Assembly: GCF_008831265.1 (NCBI RefSeq)
Contig: NZ_VTTH01000001.1
Location: 930,001-994,000, forward strand
From: Lacisediminimonas profundi
GTDB lineage: Bacteria; Pseudomonadota; Gammaproteobacteria; Burkholderiales; Burkholderiaceae_D
Direction: 5' to 3'
Length of the DNA: 64,000 nucleotides
The notes beneath the pieces were generated by a model, which was given only the letters and a program-made list of their open reading frames with translations, ran no database searches and was not told the origin of the DNA. The stretch's first letter is position 1. The number at the start of each line of letters is the position of its first letter. This document shows positions 43,600 to 52,333 of this stretch, piece by piece. A program made the translations under genes and the position numbers.

Positions 43600-44820
43600 T
43601 TATTTCACGCCAAGCTTGAAATCGGCTTGCTTGATGGCGGCCGGATGAACCACCAGCGTCTTGCCGCCCTGGATCTGCAGCACCGGCGGTTCGAGCGAGT
43701 TGATCTGGCCGTTGGCGCCGAACTTGACCGGACCCCAGAAGGTCATCACGTTCATCTTCGACAGCTCGTTGCGCACCTTTTCGCGGTCCAGCGAGCCGGC
43801 TTTTTCGATAGCAATCTGGAACAGGGCGCCGGAGACCGAAGCCGAGGCCTGCGCATAGTCAGGATCGGACTTGTATTTCTCGCGGAACAGCTTGGTGTAA
43901 TTTTCAGCGGTGCTGAAAATGTCCTGGCCCTTGTAGCGTGCGGCCATGTGCCACCAGGCGGCGCTGCTGATGTTCTCGGCGCTCTTGCCGGCAGCGTCGA
44001 TGAATTCCTTGTAGGCCGGGCCGGCGATCATGGTCACTACCGGCGCTTCCATCTTCTGGTCGGACATCTGTTTCTTCATCAGCACCAGGTCATTGATGTA
44101 GCCGGTGGCGAAGATCCAGTGCGGCGATTGTGCCTTGATCTGCGACAGGGCCGAGGAATGATCCATCGTGTTGATCGCGTACTTCTCGAAGTAGACCACT
44201 TCCAGTCCGGCGGCCTTGGCAGCCTTGTCCATTTCCTGCGCGATCGCCAGCGGGAACAGGTCGTTGCGCGCCAGGATGGCGACACGCTTCACGCCCGGCG
44301 CTTTCTCGCGCACGATCTTGACCAGCGGCGTGGTCAGGGTGTCGTTCGGGGTGAAGGTGCCGAACAGGTATTTGTAGCCCTGGTCATACACCTGCGGAGA
44401 AGATGCGGTGGCGGCGATGGTCGGCATCTTGTATTTCTCCGACACCGTGCTGGCCGCCTTGGCCGCGCCCGATCCGAACGGGCTGAACAGGAAGTTCACC
44501 TTCTGCTGCGTGATCAGTTGTTCCGCCGCCTGCACCGCGCGCGGCGTGTTGGACTGGTAGTCGGTATAGACGATCTCGACCTTCATTTTCTTGCCGCCGA
44601 CGTTGATGCCGCCTTTCTTGTTGACCTGCTCGGCCCACAAGTCATAGCCCTGTTGCTGCTTCAGGGCTTCCGGCGCCAGCGGGCCGGTCTGTGGCAGTGG
44701 CGCGCCAAAACGGATGGTTTCCTGGGCCTGTGCTGCGAGCGGGGTCAGCCCCGGCAACAGCAGGCAGGCAAGTGCGGACCAGGTACGGATGCGATTGAAG
44801 CGGGGGAGAGAGCCGGACAT
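43600..44820 (-). CDS. ABC importer substrate-binding protein, LivK type (second system)
   Basis: A 406-aa periplasmic binding protein. A signal peptide ends at about residue 32 (AAQAQ), and the mature domain begins IRFGAPLPQTGPLAPE. It is the first gene of an eight-gene minus-strand operon that runs to 37080: importer, CnbZ/RidA-like protein, aldehyde dehydrogenase and FAH-family enzyme. The ribosome site is weak (AAGGGA, eight to ten bases upstream). The downstream enzymes point to an aromatic or nitro/amino-aromatic acid as ligand, as inference only. Confidence 0.85.
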   Translation of the reverse strand: MSGSLPRFNRIRTWSALACLLLPGLTPLAAQAQETIRFGAPLPQTGPLAPEALKQQQGYDLWAEQVNKKGGINVGGKKMKVEIVYTDYQSNTPRAVQAAEQLITQQKVNFLFSPFGSGAAKAASTVSEKYKMPTIAATASSPQVYDQGYKYLFGTFTPNDTLTTPLVKIVREKAPGVKRVAILARNDLFPLAIAQEMDKAAKAAGLEVVYFEKYAINTMDHSSALSQIKAQSPHWIFATGYINDLVLMKKQMSDQKMEAPVVTMIAGPAYKEFIDAAGKSAENISSAAWWHMAARYKGQDIFSTAENYTKLFREKYKSDPDYAQASASVSGALFQIAIEKAGSLDREKVRNELSKMNVMTFWGPVKFGANGQINSLEPPVLQIQGGKTLVVHPAAIKQADFKLGVK

Positions 44821-45175
44821 GCGTAATCCCTTTCAGTAGGTCGAAAATGAGACAGCAAGGACTGAAGCGGTGAGAGCCACCCAAACGACGCAAGCATTCG
44901 TGGCGATGAGCGCGAAATGATTCTAGCTTGCCAATGCTTGATGGAGTGCAACAGATTTTCGAGCGCAGCGTTCTCATTTGGAGAACGCTCGTTGTCGCAG
45001 TGCAGCAGGATATGGAAGTCGGCGGGCGTGGGTGGGTGAGTGGGTGAGCGTCGTCGCTCGCTTACGCATCGCATGGGGCTGGAACAGGTGGTGCTTGCAT
45101 GCTCTTCGAGCCAGGCAATGGCGTCGAGGACAGCGCCTCCCGGACATGGCAACAATCACCTGTCCGGTTTTTTCC
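44821..45175. promoter_or_regulatory. 355-bp regulatory gap with a LysR-like inverted repeat
   Basis: No gene is supported. A perfect 9-bp inverted repeat, AGCGTTCTC and GAGAACGCT around five bases, lies at 44967-44989, about 150 bp upstream of the livK start. It contains TTCTC-N5-GAGAA, the form of a LysR-type T-N11-A box. The LysR gene at 45176 is the obvious candidate to bind it. The rest includes a GTGGGTGAGTGGGTGAG-like low-complexity patch around 45030. Confidence 0.5.
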
Positions 45176-46090
45176 CTAGCGGCTGCGCGGCCGTTGTTTT
45201 GCCTTCATCCGCTCGGCCATCCAGTTCGCCAGGTGCCTGGCGGCCAGCGACAGCTTGCGCGTGCGGCTGGCCACCAGGGTGACCTGGCGCGCCTGCAGCA
45301 GGCGTTCGTCCAGCGTCAGGCCGACCAGCGTGCCGAGCTTCATGCTGGGCGTGAGCAGGTCGATGGTCAGGAAGGTCACATGGGTGTTGCTGCCGGTGAC
45401 CAGTGCCTGGGCGAAGGCGAGGGTATTGGATTCCACCATGCGCGACAGGCTCAGCTTGCGGGCAACGCAGACGCGGTCGATCAGTTGCCGGATGACGAAG
45501 GAGCGATCCGGCAGCACCACCGGGTAGGGTTCGATGTCGGCCAGCGTGCAGCGGTCGAGCCGCGCCAGCGGATGAGCGGGCGAGACGGCTGCAAAGAGCG
45601 GCTGCGGCATGCGCGCCAGTTCCACCAGGTCGGTGCGGGGCGAACTGCCGAAGACAATGCCGAGGTCGTAGCGATGCTCCGCCACGCCCTCGGCCACTGC
45701 CTGCGAGCCGACCGATGCGACACCCAGCGAAATTGCCGGATTGATTTCGGCAAATGCGCGCAGGGCATCGGGCATGAAACTGGTCAGCAGGCCTTCGACG
45801 CAGGCAATTTCGGCGTGACCGCGGCGCAGCGTTTCATATTCCTGGATCACGCCGCGCAGCTCGTCGAAACGGCTGCGCTGGTCGTTGGAATAGGTCAGTA
45901 GCAGTTGTCCCGCCTCGGTCAGCGACATGCCGCGCGCATGGCGCTCGAACAGCGGCACCCCGAGTTCAGATTCCAGCAGTGCGACCTGGCGGCTGACCGC
46001 GCTTTGCGCAACGAACATGCGCTCTGCTGCGTGGCGCACCGAACCATGTGCGGCAACTTCGCGGAAGTAACGTAGGGCGATCGGTTCCAT
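45176..46090 (-). CDS. LysR-family transcriptional regulator
   Basis: A 304-aa LysR regulator with a helix-turn-helix at about residues 17-36 (SVRHAAERMFVAQSAVSRQV) and the usual binding domain, ending in a basic tail. AGGAAAG lies about seven bases before the ATG. It is upstream of and codirectional with the second Liv importer operon, with the inverted repeat at 44967 between them, so control of that operon is likely. It is 123 bp downstream of a MarR gene on the same strand. Confidence 0.83.
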   Translation of the reverse strand: MEPIALRYFREVAAHGSVRHAAERMFVAQSAVSRQVALLESELGVPLFERHARGMSLTEAGQLLLTYSNDQRSRFDELRGVIQEYETLRRGHAEIACVEGLLTSFMPDALRAFAEINPAISLGVASVGSQAVAEGVAEHRYDLGIVFGSSPRTDLVELARMPQPLFAAVSPAHPLARLDRCTLADIEPYPVVLPDRSFVIRQLIDRVCVARKLSLSRMVESNTLAFAQALVTGSNTHVTFLTIDLLTPSMKLGTLVGLTLDERLLQARQVTLVASRTRKLSLAARHLANWMAERMKAKQRPRSR

Positions 46091-46213
46091 GCCAGCTTCT
46101 CTTTCCTGTTCCCGGAGCGGTGCGCAAAGGCGCGGATCGAGTGTAAATGAAAATCGCCGCTGCGCAAGGTGGTTACCGTGGCTGCTGGCAGGACGGCAGC
46201 CGCGGCCTGGGCC

Positions 46214-46654
46214 TCAACCTTGGCGTACCAGCTGTTCGGCACGCTCCCTGACCTTGGCCATTGCCCGGTCCAGCACTGCGCGCTCTTCCGGGTCCAGTGC
46301 AGCGAGCAGGAATTCTTCGCGCGCCTGCACCATCGGCACCACCTTTCCATACAGCGCGGCGCCGGCTGGCAGCAGGCGTACGCGATGGCCGCGGCCATCA
46401 TCCGGGTCTGGCGAGCGCGCCACGAGGCCGTCCCGTTCAAGCCGCGCAACGGCGCGGCTGACGCGCATCTTGTCCAGCGTGCTGCTTTCCAGAATTTGCG
46501 CAGTCTTTACCTCGCCGGCATCCGCCAGCGCGGCAACCACGCGCCATTCGTCGCGAGTAAGCTTGAAACGCTTCGCATAGACCTGTGCCGTCGCAAGACT
46601 GACGGCTTCGGCCAGGCGGGACACGCGGTAGGGAAAGAATTTTTGCAGGTCCAT
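46214..46654 (-). CDS. MarR-family transcriptional regulator
   Basis: A 146-aa winged helix-turn-helix repressor. The recognition region KTAQILESSTLDKMRVSRAVARL and the wing DPDDGRGHRVRLLP with the conserved D-x-R are plain. The ATG at 46654 is preferred over one 42 bases upstream because it starts at the expected dimerisation helix. It is divergent from the VOC/FAD-hydroxylase operon. Palindromes in the 165-bp gap suggest it represses that operon until an aromatic ligand binds. Confidence 0.85.
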   Translation of the reverse strand: MDLQKFFPYRVSRLAEAVSLATAQVYAKRFKLTRDEWRVVAALADAGEVKTAQILESSTLDKMRVSRAVARLERDGLVARSPDPDDGRGHRVRLLPAGAALYGKVVPMVQAREEFLLAALDPEERAVLDRAMAKVRERAEQLVRQG

Positions 46655-46721
46655 GGTGGCAATTGTATCGCACGTTACATATGCGGAGATCGGCAAGCAT
46701 ATCCCTGAAAATCGATAATGC

Positions 46722-46778
46722 TTACGTAAAAACTGCTTGACGCATCAATGCCATTCTCTATATCGTAACAAGCGTTAC
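46722..46778 (+). promoter_or_regulatory. Promoter with MarR-like operators for the hydroxylase operon
   Basis: A -35 TTGACG (46737-46742) and -10 TATATC (46759-46764) are 16 bases apart, reading toward the VOC gene. The inverted repeat GTAACAAGCGTTAC (46765-46778) directly abuts the -10, and an 8-bp palindrome TTACGTAA (46722-46729) lies just upstream of the -35. A third CGTTAC occurs near 46672. The placement would allow the divergent MarR protein to block RNA polymerase. Confidence 0.55.
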
Positions 46779-46819
46779 TAAAATATATGCAAACTGAATC
46801 CGATACGAGGAGGCAAGAC

Positions 46820-47377
46820 ATGAACATCGAGCGCATCCATCACGTGGCATACCGCTGCCGCGACGCCAAGGAAACCGTAGAGTGGTACGTCAAGCACCTG
46901 GACATGAAATTCGTGCTGGCGATCGCGGAGGACCTGGTGCCGTCAACCAAGGCGCCGGATCCCTACATGCATGTGTTCCTGGATGCCGGCAACGGCAATG
47001 TGCTGGCATTCTTCGAGATTCCCAATTCGCCGCCGATGGGACGTGATGAAAACACGCCGAGCTGGGTGCAGCACATCGCCTTCAAGCTCGAGAGCGAGGA
47101 CGCATTGCGCGAGGCCAAGGCGCGGCTGGAAGCTGCCGGGATTGAAGTTCTCGGGGTAACCGATCACACTATCTTCAAGTCGATCTACTTCCACGATCCG
47201 AGCGGCCATCGCCTTGAACTGGCAGCCGACTGCGCCACCCCGGATCAGATGAAAAAACTGGACGATGTGAAGTGGGAGATGCTGGAAGAGTGGTCGCAGA
47301 CCCGGCGCGCGCCCAAGCATGCGGCGTGGATGCATGAACGGGAATTGGGTGTGGGTGGTGCTACCAGCCAGGCCTGA
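46820..47377 (+). CDS. VOC-family (glyoxalase/extradiol-type) protein
   Basis: A 185-aa single-module vicinal-oxygen-chelate protein. Likely metal ligands are H8 (IHHVAYR), H85 (WVQHIAF) and E133 (GHRLELA), with a fourth from the opposite repeat. The ATG at 46820 follows GAGGAGG; an upstream ATG at 46787 lacks a site. VOC proteins include glyoxalases, extradiol dioxygenases and isomerases. As first gene of an operon with an aromatic hydroxylase and a fumarylacetoacetase, it could be the ring-opening or an isomerising step, but length and single module do not decide. Confidence 0.75.
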   Translation: MNIERIHHVAYRCRDAKETVEWYVKHLDMKFVLAIAEDLVPSTKAPDPYMHVFLDAGNGNVLAFFEIPNSPPMGRDENTPSWVQHIAFKLESEDALREAKARLEAAGIEVLGVTDHTIFKSIYFHDPSGHRLELAADCATPDQMKKLDDVKWEMLEEWSQTRRAPKHAAWMHERELGVGGATSQA

Positions 47378-47389
47378 CAAGGGACAGTC

Positions 47390-49000
47390 ATGCAGAAGAC
47401 GTACCGGAGTCCTGAATTTCCGTACTTGCAGTCGGCCGAGCAGCGCGATGGCGTCATCAGCCGGCATCCGGTGGTCATCGTCGGCGCCGGCCCGGTCGGG
47501 CTGACCGCTGCGCTCGAGTGCGCGCGGCGCGGCCTGCACGCGGTCGTGCTGGACGATAACAATACCGTCAGCGTCGGCTCGCGCGCCGTCTGCTACGCGA
47601 AACGGCCGCTCGAGATCTGGGACCGCCTGGGCGTCGGCGAACGCATGGTGGAAAAGGGCGTGAGCTGGAAAGTGGGCAAGGTATTTTTCAGGAACGACCT
47701 GGTCTATTCTTTCGACTTGCTCCCCGAGGCCGGCCACAAGATGCCGGCCATGATCAACCTCCAGCAGTACTACCTGGAGCAGTACATCGTCGAGGCCTGC
47801 CAGGCTTCGCCGCTGGTCGACCTGCGCTGGAAGCACAAGGTGGTCGGCCTGTCGCAGCAATCCGATCACGCGCGCCTGACGGTGGAAACGCCGGACGGCG
47901 TGTTCCAGATGGAGACGGACTGGGTCATCGCCTGCGACGGCGCCAACAGCGACGTCAGGAAAATGGTGGGCGCCGAGTTCGGCGGCCAGTTTTTCCAGGA
48001 CCGATTCCTGATCGCCGATGTCGTGATGAAGGCTGAATTCCCGACCGAGCGTTGGTTCTGGTTCGATCCGCCATTTCATCCCGGCCAGAGCGTGCTGTTG
48101 CACCGCCAGGCCGACAATGTCTGGCGCATCGACTTCCAGCTGGGCTGGGACGCCGACCCGGCAGAAGAAAAGAAGCCGGAAAAAGTGATTCCGCGCATCC
48201 AGGCCATGCTGGGCAAGGATGTCGAGTTTGATCTTGAATGGGTGTCGGTGTACCAGTTCGCCTGCCGGCGCATTGACAAGTTCCGCCATGACCGCGTCAT
48301 CTTCGCCGGCGATTCGGCGCATCAAGTGTCGCCGTTTGGGGCCCGCGGCGCGAACTCCGGCGTGCAGGACGTCGACAACCTGATCTGGAAACTCAAGCTG
48401 GTGCTGGATGGCGCTGCGCCGGATGCCTTGCTCGACACTTACCATGAAGAGCGCGCCCTGGCCGCGGACGACAACCTGCTCAATTCCACCCGCTCGACCG
48501 ATTTCATCACGCCCAAGAGCCGCGCCAGCCTGAACTTGCGCAATGCCACGTTGCAACTGGCCGAGCATGAGCCGTTCGCCCGCAAGCTGGTCAACAGCGG
48601 ACGACTGTCACTGCCGACGCCGTACCTGGATTCGTCGCTGAACACGCCCGACGAATCGGTGTTCGAGGGCAAGATGGCGCCTGGCACGAATTGCGCGGAT
48701 GCGCCGGTAACGGTCGGCGGCAAGCCTGGATGGCTGCTGGGCCAGCTGCCGGATGGATTCTCGCTGCTGGTGTTCGATCCGGCGCCAGCCGTGGAGAGCG
48801 TGCGCCTGGCGCACGTGACAGCCACGGTGCTGTCAGTCGGCCGCGACCTGGTCGACGCCAAGGGGCTGGTGGGCCAGCGCTATGACGGCAAACCGGGCAC
48901 GGTCTACCTGCTGCGGCCCGATCATCATGTCGCGGCTCGCTGGCGTTCGTTCGATGTGGACAAGATCAGGTCCGCCCTCGCGCACGCTTGTGCCCACTGA
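47390..49000 (+). CDS. FAD-dependent aromatic hydroxylase (MhpA-type)
   Basis: A 536-aa group A flavin monooxygenase. GAGPVG is at residues 32-37, CDGANS in the middle (the DG motif), and FAGDSAHQVSPFGARGANSG is the second FAD site. It lacks some of the C-terminal domain of the 584-aa paralogue at 21957, but retains a thioredoxin-like end. It should hydroxylate a phenolic acid. It is followed 16 bp later by a DUF2783-type small gene, mirroring the arrangement of the paralogue. Confidence 0.85.
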   Translation: MQKTYRSPEFPYLQSAEQRDGVISRHPVVIVGAGPVGLTAALECARRGLHAVVLDDNNTVSVGSRAVCYAKRPLEIWDRLGVGERMVEKGVSWKVGKVFFRNDLVYSFDLLPEAGHKMPAMINLQQYYLEQYIVEACQASPLVDLRWKHKVVGLSQQSDHARLTVETPDGVFQMETDWVIACDGANSDVRKMVGAEFGGQFFQDRFLIADVVMKAEFPTERWFWFDPPFHPGQSVLLHRQADNVWRIDFQLGWDADPAEEKKPEKVIPRIQAMLGKDVEFDLEWVSVYQFACRRIDKFRHDRVIFAGDSAHQVSPFGARGANSGVQDVDNLIWKLKLVLDGAAPDALLDTYHEERALAADDNLLNSTRSTDFITPKSRASLNLRNATLQLAEHEPFARKLVNSGRLSLPTPYLDSSLNTPDESVFEGKMAPGTNCADAPVTVGGKPGWLLGQLPDGFSLLVFDPAPAVESVRLAHVTATVLSVGRDLVDAKGLVGQRYDGKPGTVYLLRPDHHVAARWRSFDVDKIRSALAHACAH

Positions 49001-49016
49001 TTGCAAAGGATGGAAC

Positions 49017-49208
49017 ATGCCACTGAACCGTGAACCGAACATTCCGGATCCCGACGGATTCTACGAGGAGCTGATCGCCTGCCAGCGCGACCTGAACGAT
49101 GAACAGGCCTCCTTGTTCCAGGCCCGGCTGCTGCTGGTGCTGGCCAACCATGTCGGCGATCGCGGCGTGCTGACCGAGGCGATGCAGAGCGCCCGGCGTG
49201 ATGTATAG
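49017..49208 (+). CDS. DUF2783-type small protein
   Basis: A 63-aa protein beginning MPLNREPNIPDPDGFYEEL, predicted to be mostly helical. It resembles the DUF2783 family I know from positions next to FAD-dependent oxidoreductases. It follows the hydroxylase stop by 16 bp. A similar pattern, with aromatic/Leu spacing, an R-x-LLLVLAN core and an acidic or glycine turn, is seen in the 58-aa protein at 21784. No catalytic motif is visible; an accessory role for the hydroxylase is inferred. Confidence 0.75.
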   Translation: MPLNREPNIPDPDGFYEELIACQRDLNDEQASLFQARLLLVLANHVGDRGVLTEAMQSARRDV

Positions 49209-49304
49209 GGTGATGTATGGAGGGCGTGCCGGCTTGCCTGGCCCGGCGCAGGCCCGGCCCTGGCCGGCCGAGGGCCAGTCACCCGTACCGTGAAAATTGT
49301 TGGC

Positions 49305-49337
49305 GGCGGCCTGGCGCATCGCCTGCGCCAAGCCGCC
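49305..49337. other. Intercistronic hairpin before the metallo-beta-lactamase-fold gene
   Basis: The arms GGCGGC-C-TGGCGCA and TGCGCCA-A-GCCGCC pair with one mismatch around a five-base loop, without a T run. It sits in the 191-bp gap between the small gene and the metallo-beta-lactamase-fold gene and may separate expression of the two halves of the operon. Confidence 0.6.
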
Positions 49338-49399
49338 TGGAGTCCGTGTAATTCCAAGCCGCCGAGAGACCGTTTGATTGTCAAAAAGAGAGCAAAGTA

Positions 49400-50362
49400 A
49401 TGAACACCAAAACCAAGACCTTCGCCAGCCAGGCCGACCTGGAAGAAAAGCAAGTCACTTTCACCCAGCTGTCCGAGCATGCATGGGCCTATACCGCCGA
49501 GGGCGATCCGAACACCGGCATCATCATTGGCGATGACGCCGTGCTGGTGGCCGACACCCAGGCCACGCCGGCCATGGCGGCCGACGTCATCCGGCGTATC
49601 CGGGAGGTGACCGACAAGCCGATCAAATACGTGGTGCTGACCCATTACCATGCGGTGCGCGTGCTGGGCGCCAGCGCTTACCAGCCGCAAGAAATCCTGG
49701 CCAGCCAGGACACCTACGACCTGATCGTCGAGCGCGGCGAAGCCGACAAGGCCAGCGAAATCGGCCGCTTCCCGCGTCTGTTCCGCAATGTCGAGACAGT
49801 GCCGGCCGGCATGACCTGGCCGACCATGACCTTCCAGGGCAAGATGACGCTCTGGCTGGGCAAGCTGGAAGTGCAGTTGCTGCAATTGGGGCGCGGCCAC
49901 ACCAAGGGCGACACCGTGGTCTGGCTGCCGCAGGAGCGCACCATGCTGTCCGGCGACCTGGTCGAGTTCGACGCCACCCCTTATGCCGGCGACGCCTATT
50001 TCCAGGACTGGCCGCAGACGCTCGAGAACATCGCCGCATTGAAGCCGCTGGCGCTGGTTCCTGGCCGCGGTCCTGCCCTGAAGGGTGAAGACCAGGTGCA
50101 GCAAGGCCTGGCAGCGACCCGGGATTTCGTGTCCGACCTGTACGCCAGCGTCAAGGAAGGCGTCGCCGCCGGCCGCGACCTGAATGCGGTCTATCGCACA
50201 ACCTATGACAAGCTGAAGCCGAAATATGGCAACTGGGTCATCTTTGACCACTGCATGCCATTCGACGTCACCCGCGCCTACGACGAAGCGACGCAGTACC
50301 GCGATCCGCGCGTCTGGACCGCCGAGCGCGACATCGAGATGTGGAAAACGCTGGAGACCTGA
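49400..50362 (+). CDS. Metallo-beta-lactamase-fold protein with altered metal motif
   Basis: A 320-aa MBL-fold protein without signal peptide. The family's HxHxDH is HYHAVR here (H82, H84), so the Asp and third His are missing. Another landmark is retained, with H167 in GHTKGD and D186 in LSGDLVEF. The common PGHG near 216 reads PGRG. This would leave at most a one-metal site. It lies between DUF2783 and fumarylacetoacetase genes, suggesting a hydrolytic, lactonase-like or decarboxylating role in the same pathway. GAGAGC precedes the ATG weakly. Confidence 0.8.
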   Translation: MNTKTKTFASQADLEEKQVTFTQLSEHAWAYTAEGDPNTGIIIGDDAVLVADTQATPAMAADVIRRIREVTDKPIKYVVLTHYHAVRVLGASAYQPQEILASQDTYDLIVERGEADKASEIGRFPRLFRNVETVPAGMTWPTMTFQGKMTLWLGKLEVQLLQLGRGHTKGDTVVWLPQERTMLSGDLVEFDATPYAGDAYFQDWPQTLENIAALKPLALVPGRGPALKGEDQVQQGLAATRDFVSDLYASVKEGVAAGRDLNAVYRTTYDKLKPKYGNWVIFDHCMPFDVTRAYDEATQYRDPRVWTAERDIEMWKTLET

Positions 50363-50496
50363 AGGCAGGCATCTCGGCGGGCATGGAAGCGGGGATCCCC
50401 GCGGCCGGTCGGCGCTGATCCGCAGCAATGGGATCACGGCGGCCGGCTGGCGCCGACAAGCTCGGCTGCAGTAATCACTAATCTTGTGGAGCAAAC

Positions 50497-51813
50497 GTGG
50501 CAGCAAAACAATCCAGAGGCAGCTGGGTCGCCAGCGCGAACCAGGCCGACACCATTTTTCCGATCGAGAACCTGCCTTTCGGCGCGTACCGGCTCACGGC
50601 CGGCGGCGACGGCCGCGTCCGGCTCGGCGTGGCGATCGGGGACCAGATCCTCGACCTGCGGCGGCTGCACGGAATTTCGGCGACGCTGAACGTGCCGGCA
50701 GCGCTGGCAAACGTGCTGGATGCGCTGGCCGGTGAAACGCTGAACGCATTCATGGGCTTGCCGGCGTCGGCGCGGGCCGCGTTCCGCGAGTTCCTGTCCT
50801 CATTGCTGGGGCCCGATTCATCGGCCCGGGAACAGCTTGCCGGCTGCCTGGTTCCGCAGGCCGACGTGCAGATGCAATTGCCGTGCATGGTCCGCGACTA
50901 CACGGACTTTTATGCGTCCATCCATCATGCCACCGCGGTGGGCAAGATGATGCGTCCGGATAATCCGCTGCTGCCCAATTACAAATGGGTGCCGATCGGC
51001 TATCACGGCCGCGCCTCCACGGTGGTCGTTTCCGGCACGCCGGTACGGCGTCCTTCCGGGCAGGTTCGCGCAGCCGACGCAGAAACACCCTCGGTCGGTC
51101 CCTCGAAGCGGCTCGACTACGAACTGGAGATGGGTATCTTCATCGCCGAGGGCAATGAAATGGGCGAGCCGATACCGATGGCGGATGCAGACCGTCATTT
51201 CTTCGGCTTGTGCCTGCTCAACGACTGGTCCGCTCGCGACATGCAGGGCTGGGAATACCAGCCGCTCGGACCTTTCCTGGCAAAGAGTTTTGCCACCTCC
51301 ATTTCGCCGTGGATCGTGACCCGGGAAGCGCTTGAGCCATTCCGCCGGCCATGGGTGCGCGCGGCTGAAGATCCGCAACCGCTGGCTTACCTGGATTCTC
51401 CGGCGCTGCGCGAGGGCGGTACGTATGACATCCAGCTGGAACTGCTGCTGCAGACGAAAGCGATGCGGGAACGCGGCGAAGCGCCGGTGCTGCTGTCGCG
51501 CTCCAACTTCAAGGATGCGGCCTACTGGTCGGCATCGCAATTGATCACCCACCATGCCAGCAATGGCTGCGCATTGAATCCGGGCGACCTGCTAGGCACC
51601 GGCACGATGTCGGGGCCGACCCCGGGCGAAGCGGGTTCGATGCTGGAACTGAGCGTTGGCGGCAAGCAGCCGATCACCTTGCCTTCGGGCGAGAAGCGCA
51701 GTTTCCTGGAGGACGGGGATACTGTGGTGATACGCGCGGTTTGCGAAACGGCGGGGGCGGTGCGGATCGGGTTTGGGGAATGTGTGGGGACGGTGGTGGC
51801 GGCGAAGGGGTGA
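50497..51813 (+). CDS. fahA: Fumarylacetoacetase
   Basis: A 438-aa full-length fumarylacetoacetase, with an N-terminal SH3-like part and a C-terminal catalytic barrel. Landmarks are the DYTDFYASIHHATAVGKM stretch including the metal-ligand Asp and catalytic His, the YHGRAS stretch, the metal-binding DYELEMGIFI, and GTMSGPTPGEAGSM. It splits fumarylacetoacetate, or its maleyl isomer analogue, to fumarate and acetoacetate. The GTG at 50497 has no strong ribosome site but the N-terminus is of family length. With the hydroxylase, VOC and MBL-fold genes it implies a gentisate- or homogentisate-like route. Confidence 0.88.
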   Translation: MAAKQSRGSWVASANQADTIFPIENLPFGAYRLTAGGDGRVRLGVAIGDQILDLRRLHGISATLNVPAALANVLDALAGETLNAFMGLPASARAAFREFLSSLLGPDSSAREQLAGCLVPQADVQMQLPCMVRDYTDFYASIHHATAVGKMMRPDNPLLPNYKWVPIGYHGRASTVVVSGTPVRRPSGQVRAADAETPSVGPSKRLDYELEMGIFIAEGNEMGEPIPMADADRHFFGLCLLNDWSARDMQGWEYQPLGPFLAKSFATSISPWIVTREALEPFRRPWVRAAEDPQPLAYLDSPALREGGTYDIQLELLLQTKAMRERGEAPVLLSRSNFKDAAYWSASQLITHHASNGCALNPGDLLGTGTMSGPTPGEAGSMLELSVGGKQPITLPSGEKRSFLEDGDTVVIRAVCETAGAVRIGFGECVGTVVAAKG

Positions 51814-51912
51814 TGGGAGGGGCGGGTTACGGGCTGCGTTTTTTGGCTCGTTGGCTCGTTGGCTTGCGGTTAGTGCGGCTGGGTTTGATTGTTGTGGTTG
51901 TGAAGCCGGGAG

Positions 51913-51977
51913 ACACCCCGGCGGGTGTGTAACTTTCTTTTGGAAAAGAAAGTCACCAAAGAAACCAAAGTCAAAAC
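51913..51977 (-). repeat. Structured element, copy 1 (inverted orientation)
   Basis: Two adjacent hairpins: ACACCC/GGGTGT at 51913-51928 and a perfect ACTTTCTTTT/AAAAGAAAGT at 51932-51953, followed by CACCAAAGAAACCAAAG. Read on the minus strand, the order (TTTCTTTGG, hairpin, ACAC, CCCGCCGG) matches the element at 52461-52537 on the plus strand. Confidence 0.6.
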
Positions 51978-52333
51978 CCACTTGGCCAACGCCCGCCTCG
52001 ATAGCCAACCAGAGGCGGATGTCTGGGCTAACCCAGTGCGACGTTCGCGAGAGATGATCCCTCGGCTGTGTGCAGCTTACCTAATCAGCCAACCCCATGA
52101 AGTGTCTTATGCCGATGCCCAGCGCACCGTTGACTCTTAATGTTTTTCGAAGCTTCAAATTGGCGATTGGGGTGCAGTGGTTCGGGTCGATCGAACGATG
52201 GCGCAATGATCAACCGCATTTGGATTAGCTCGCCAGATCACCAGATCATCAGGTCAATCGCCGATCGTCGATCAGCTCCCATGTGTTTCAAGCGTTGTCC
52301 GTAGCGATACGTTTTTGACGTACCCCCCGTATG

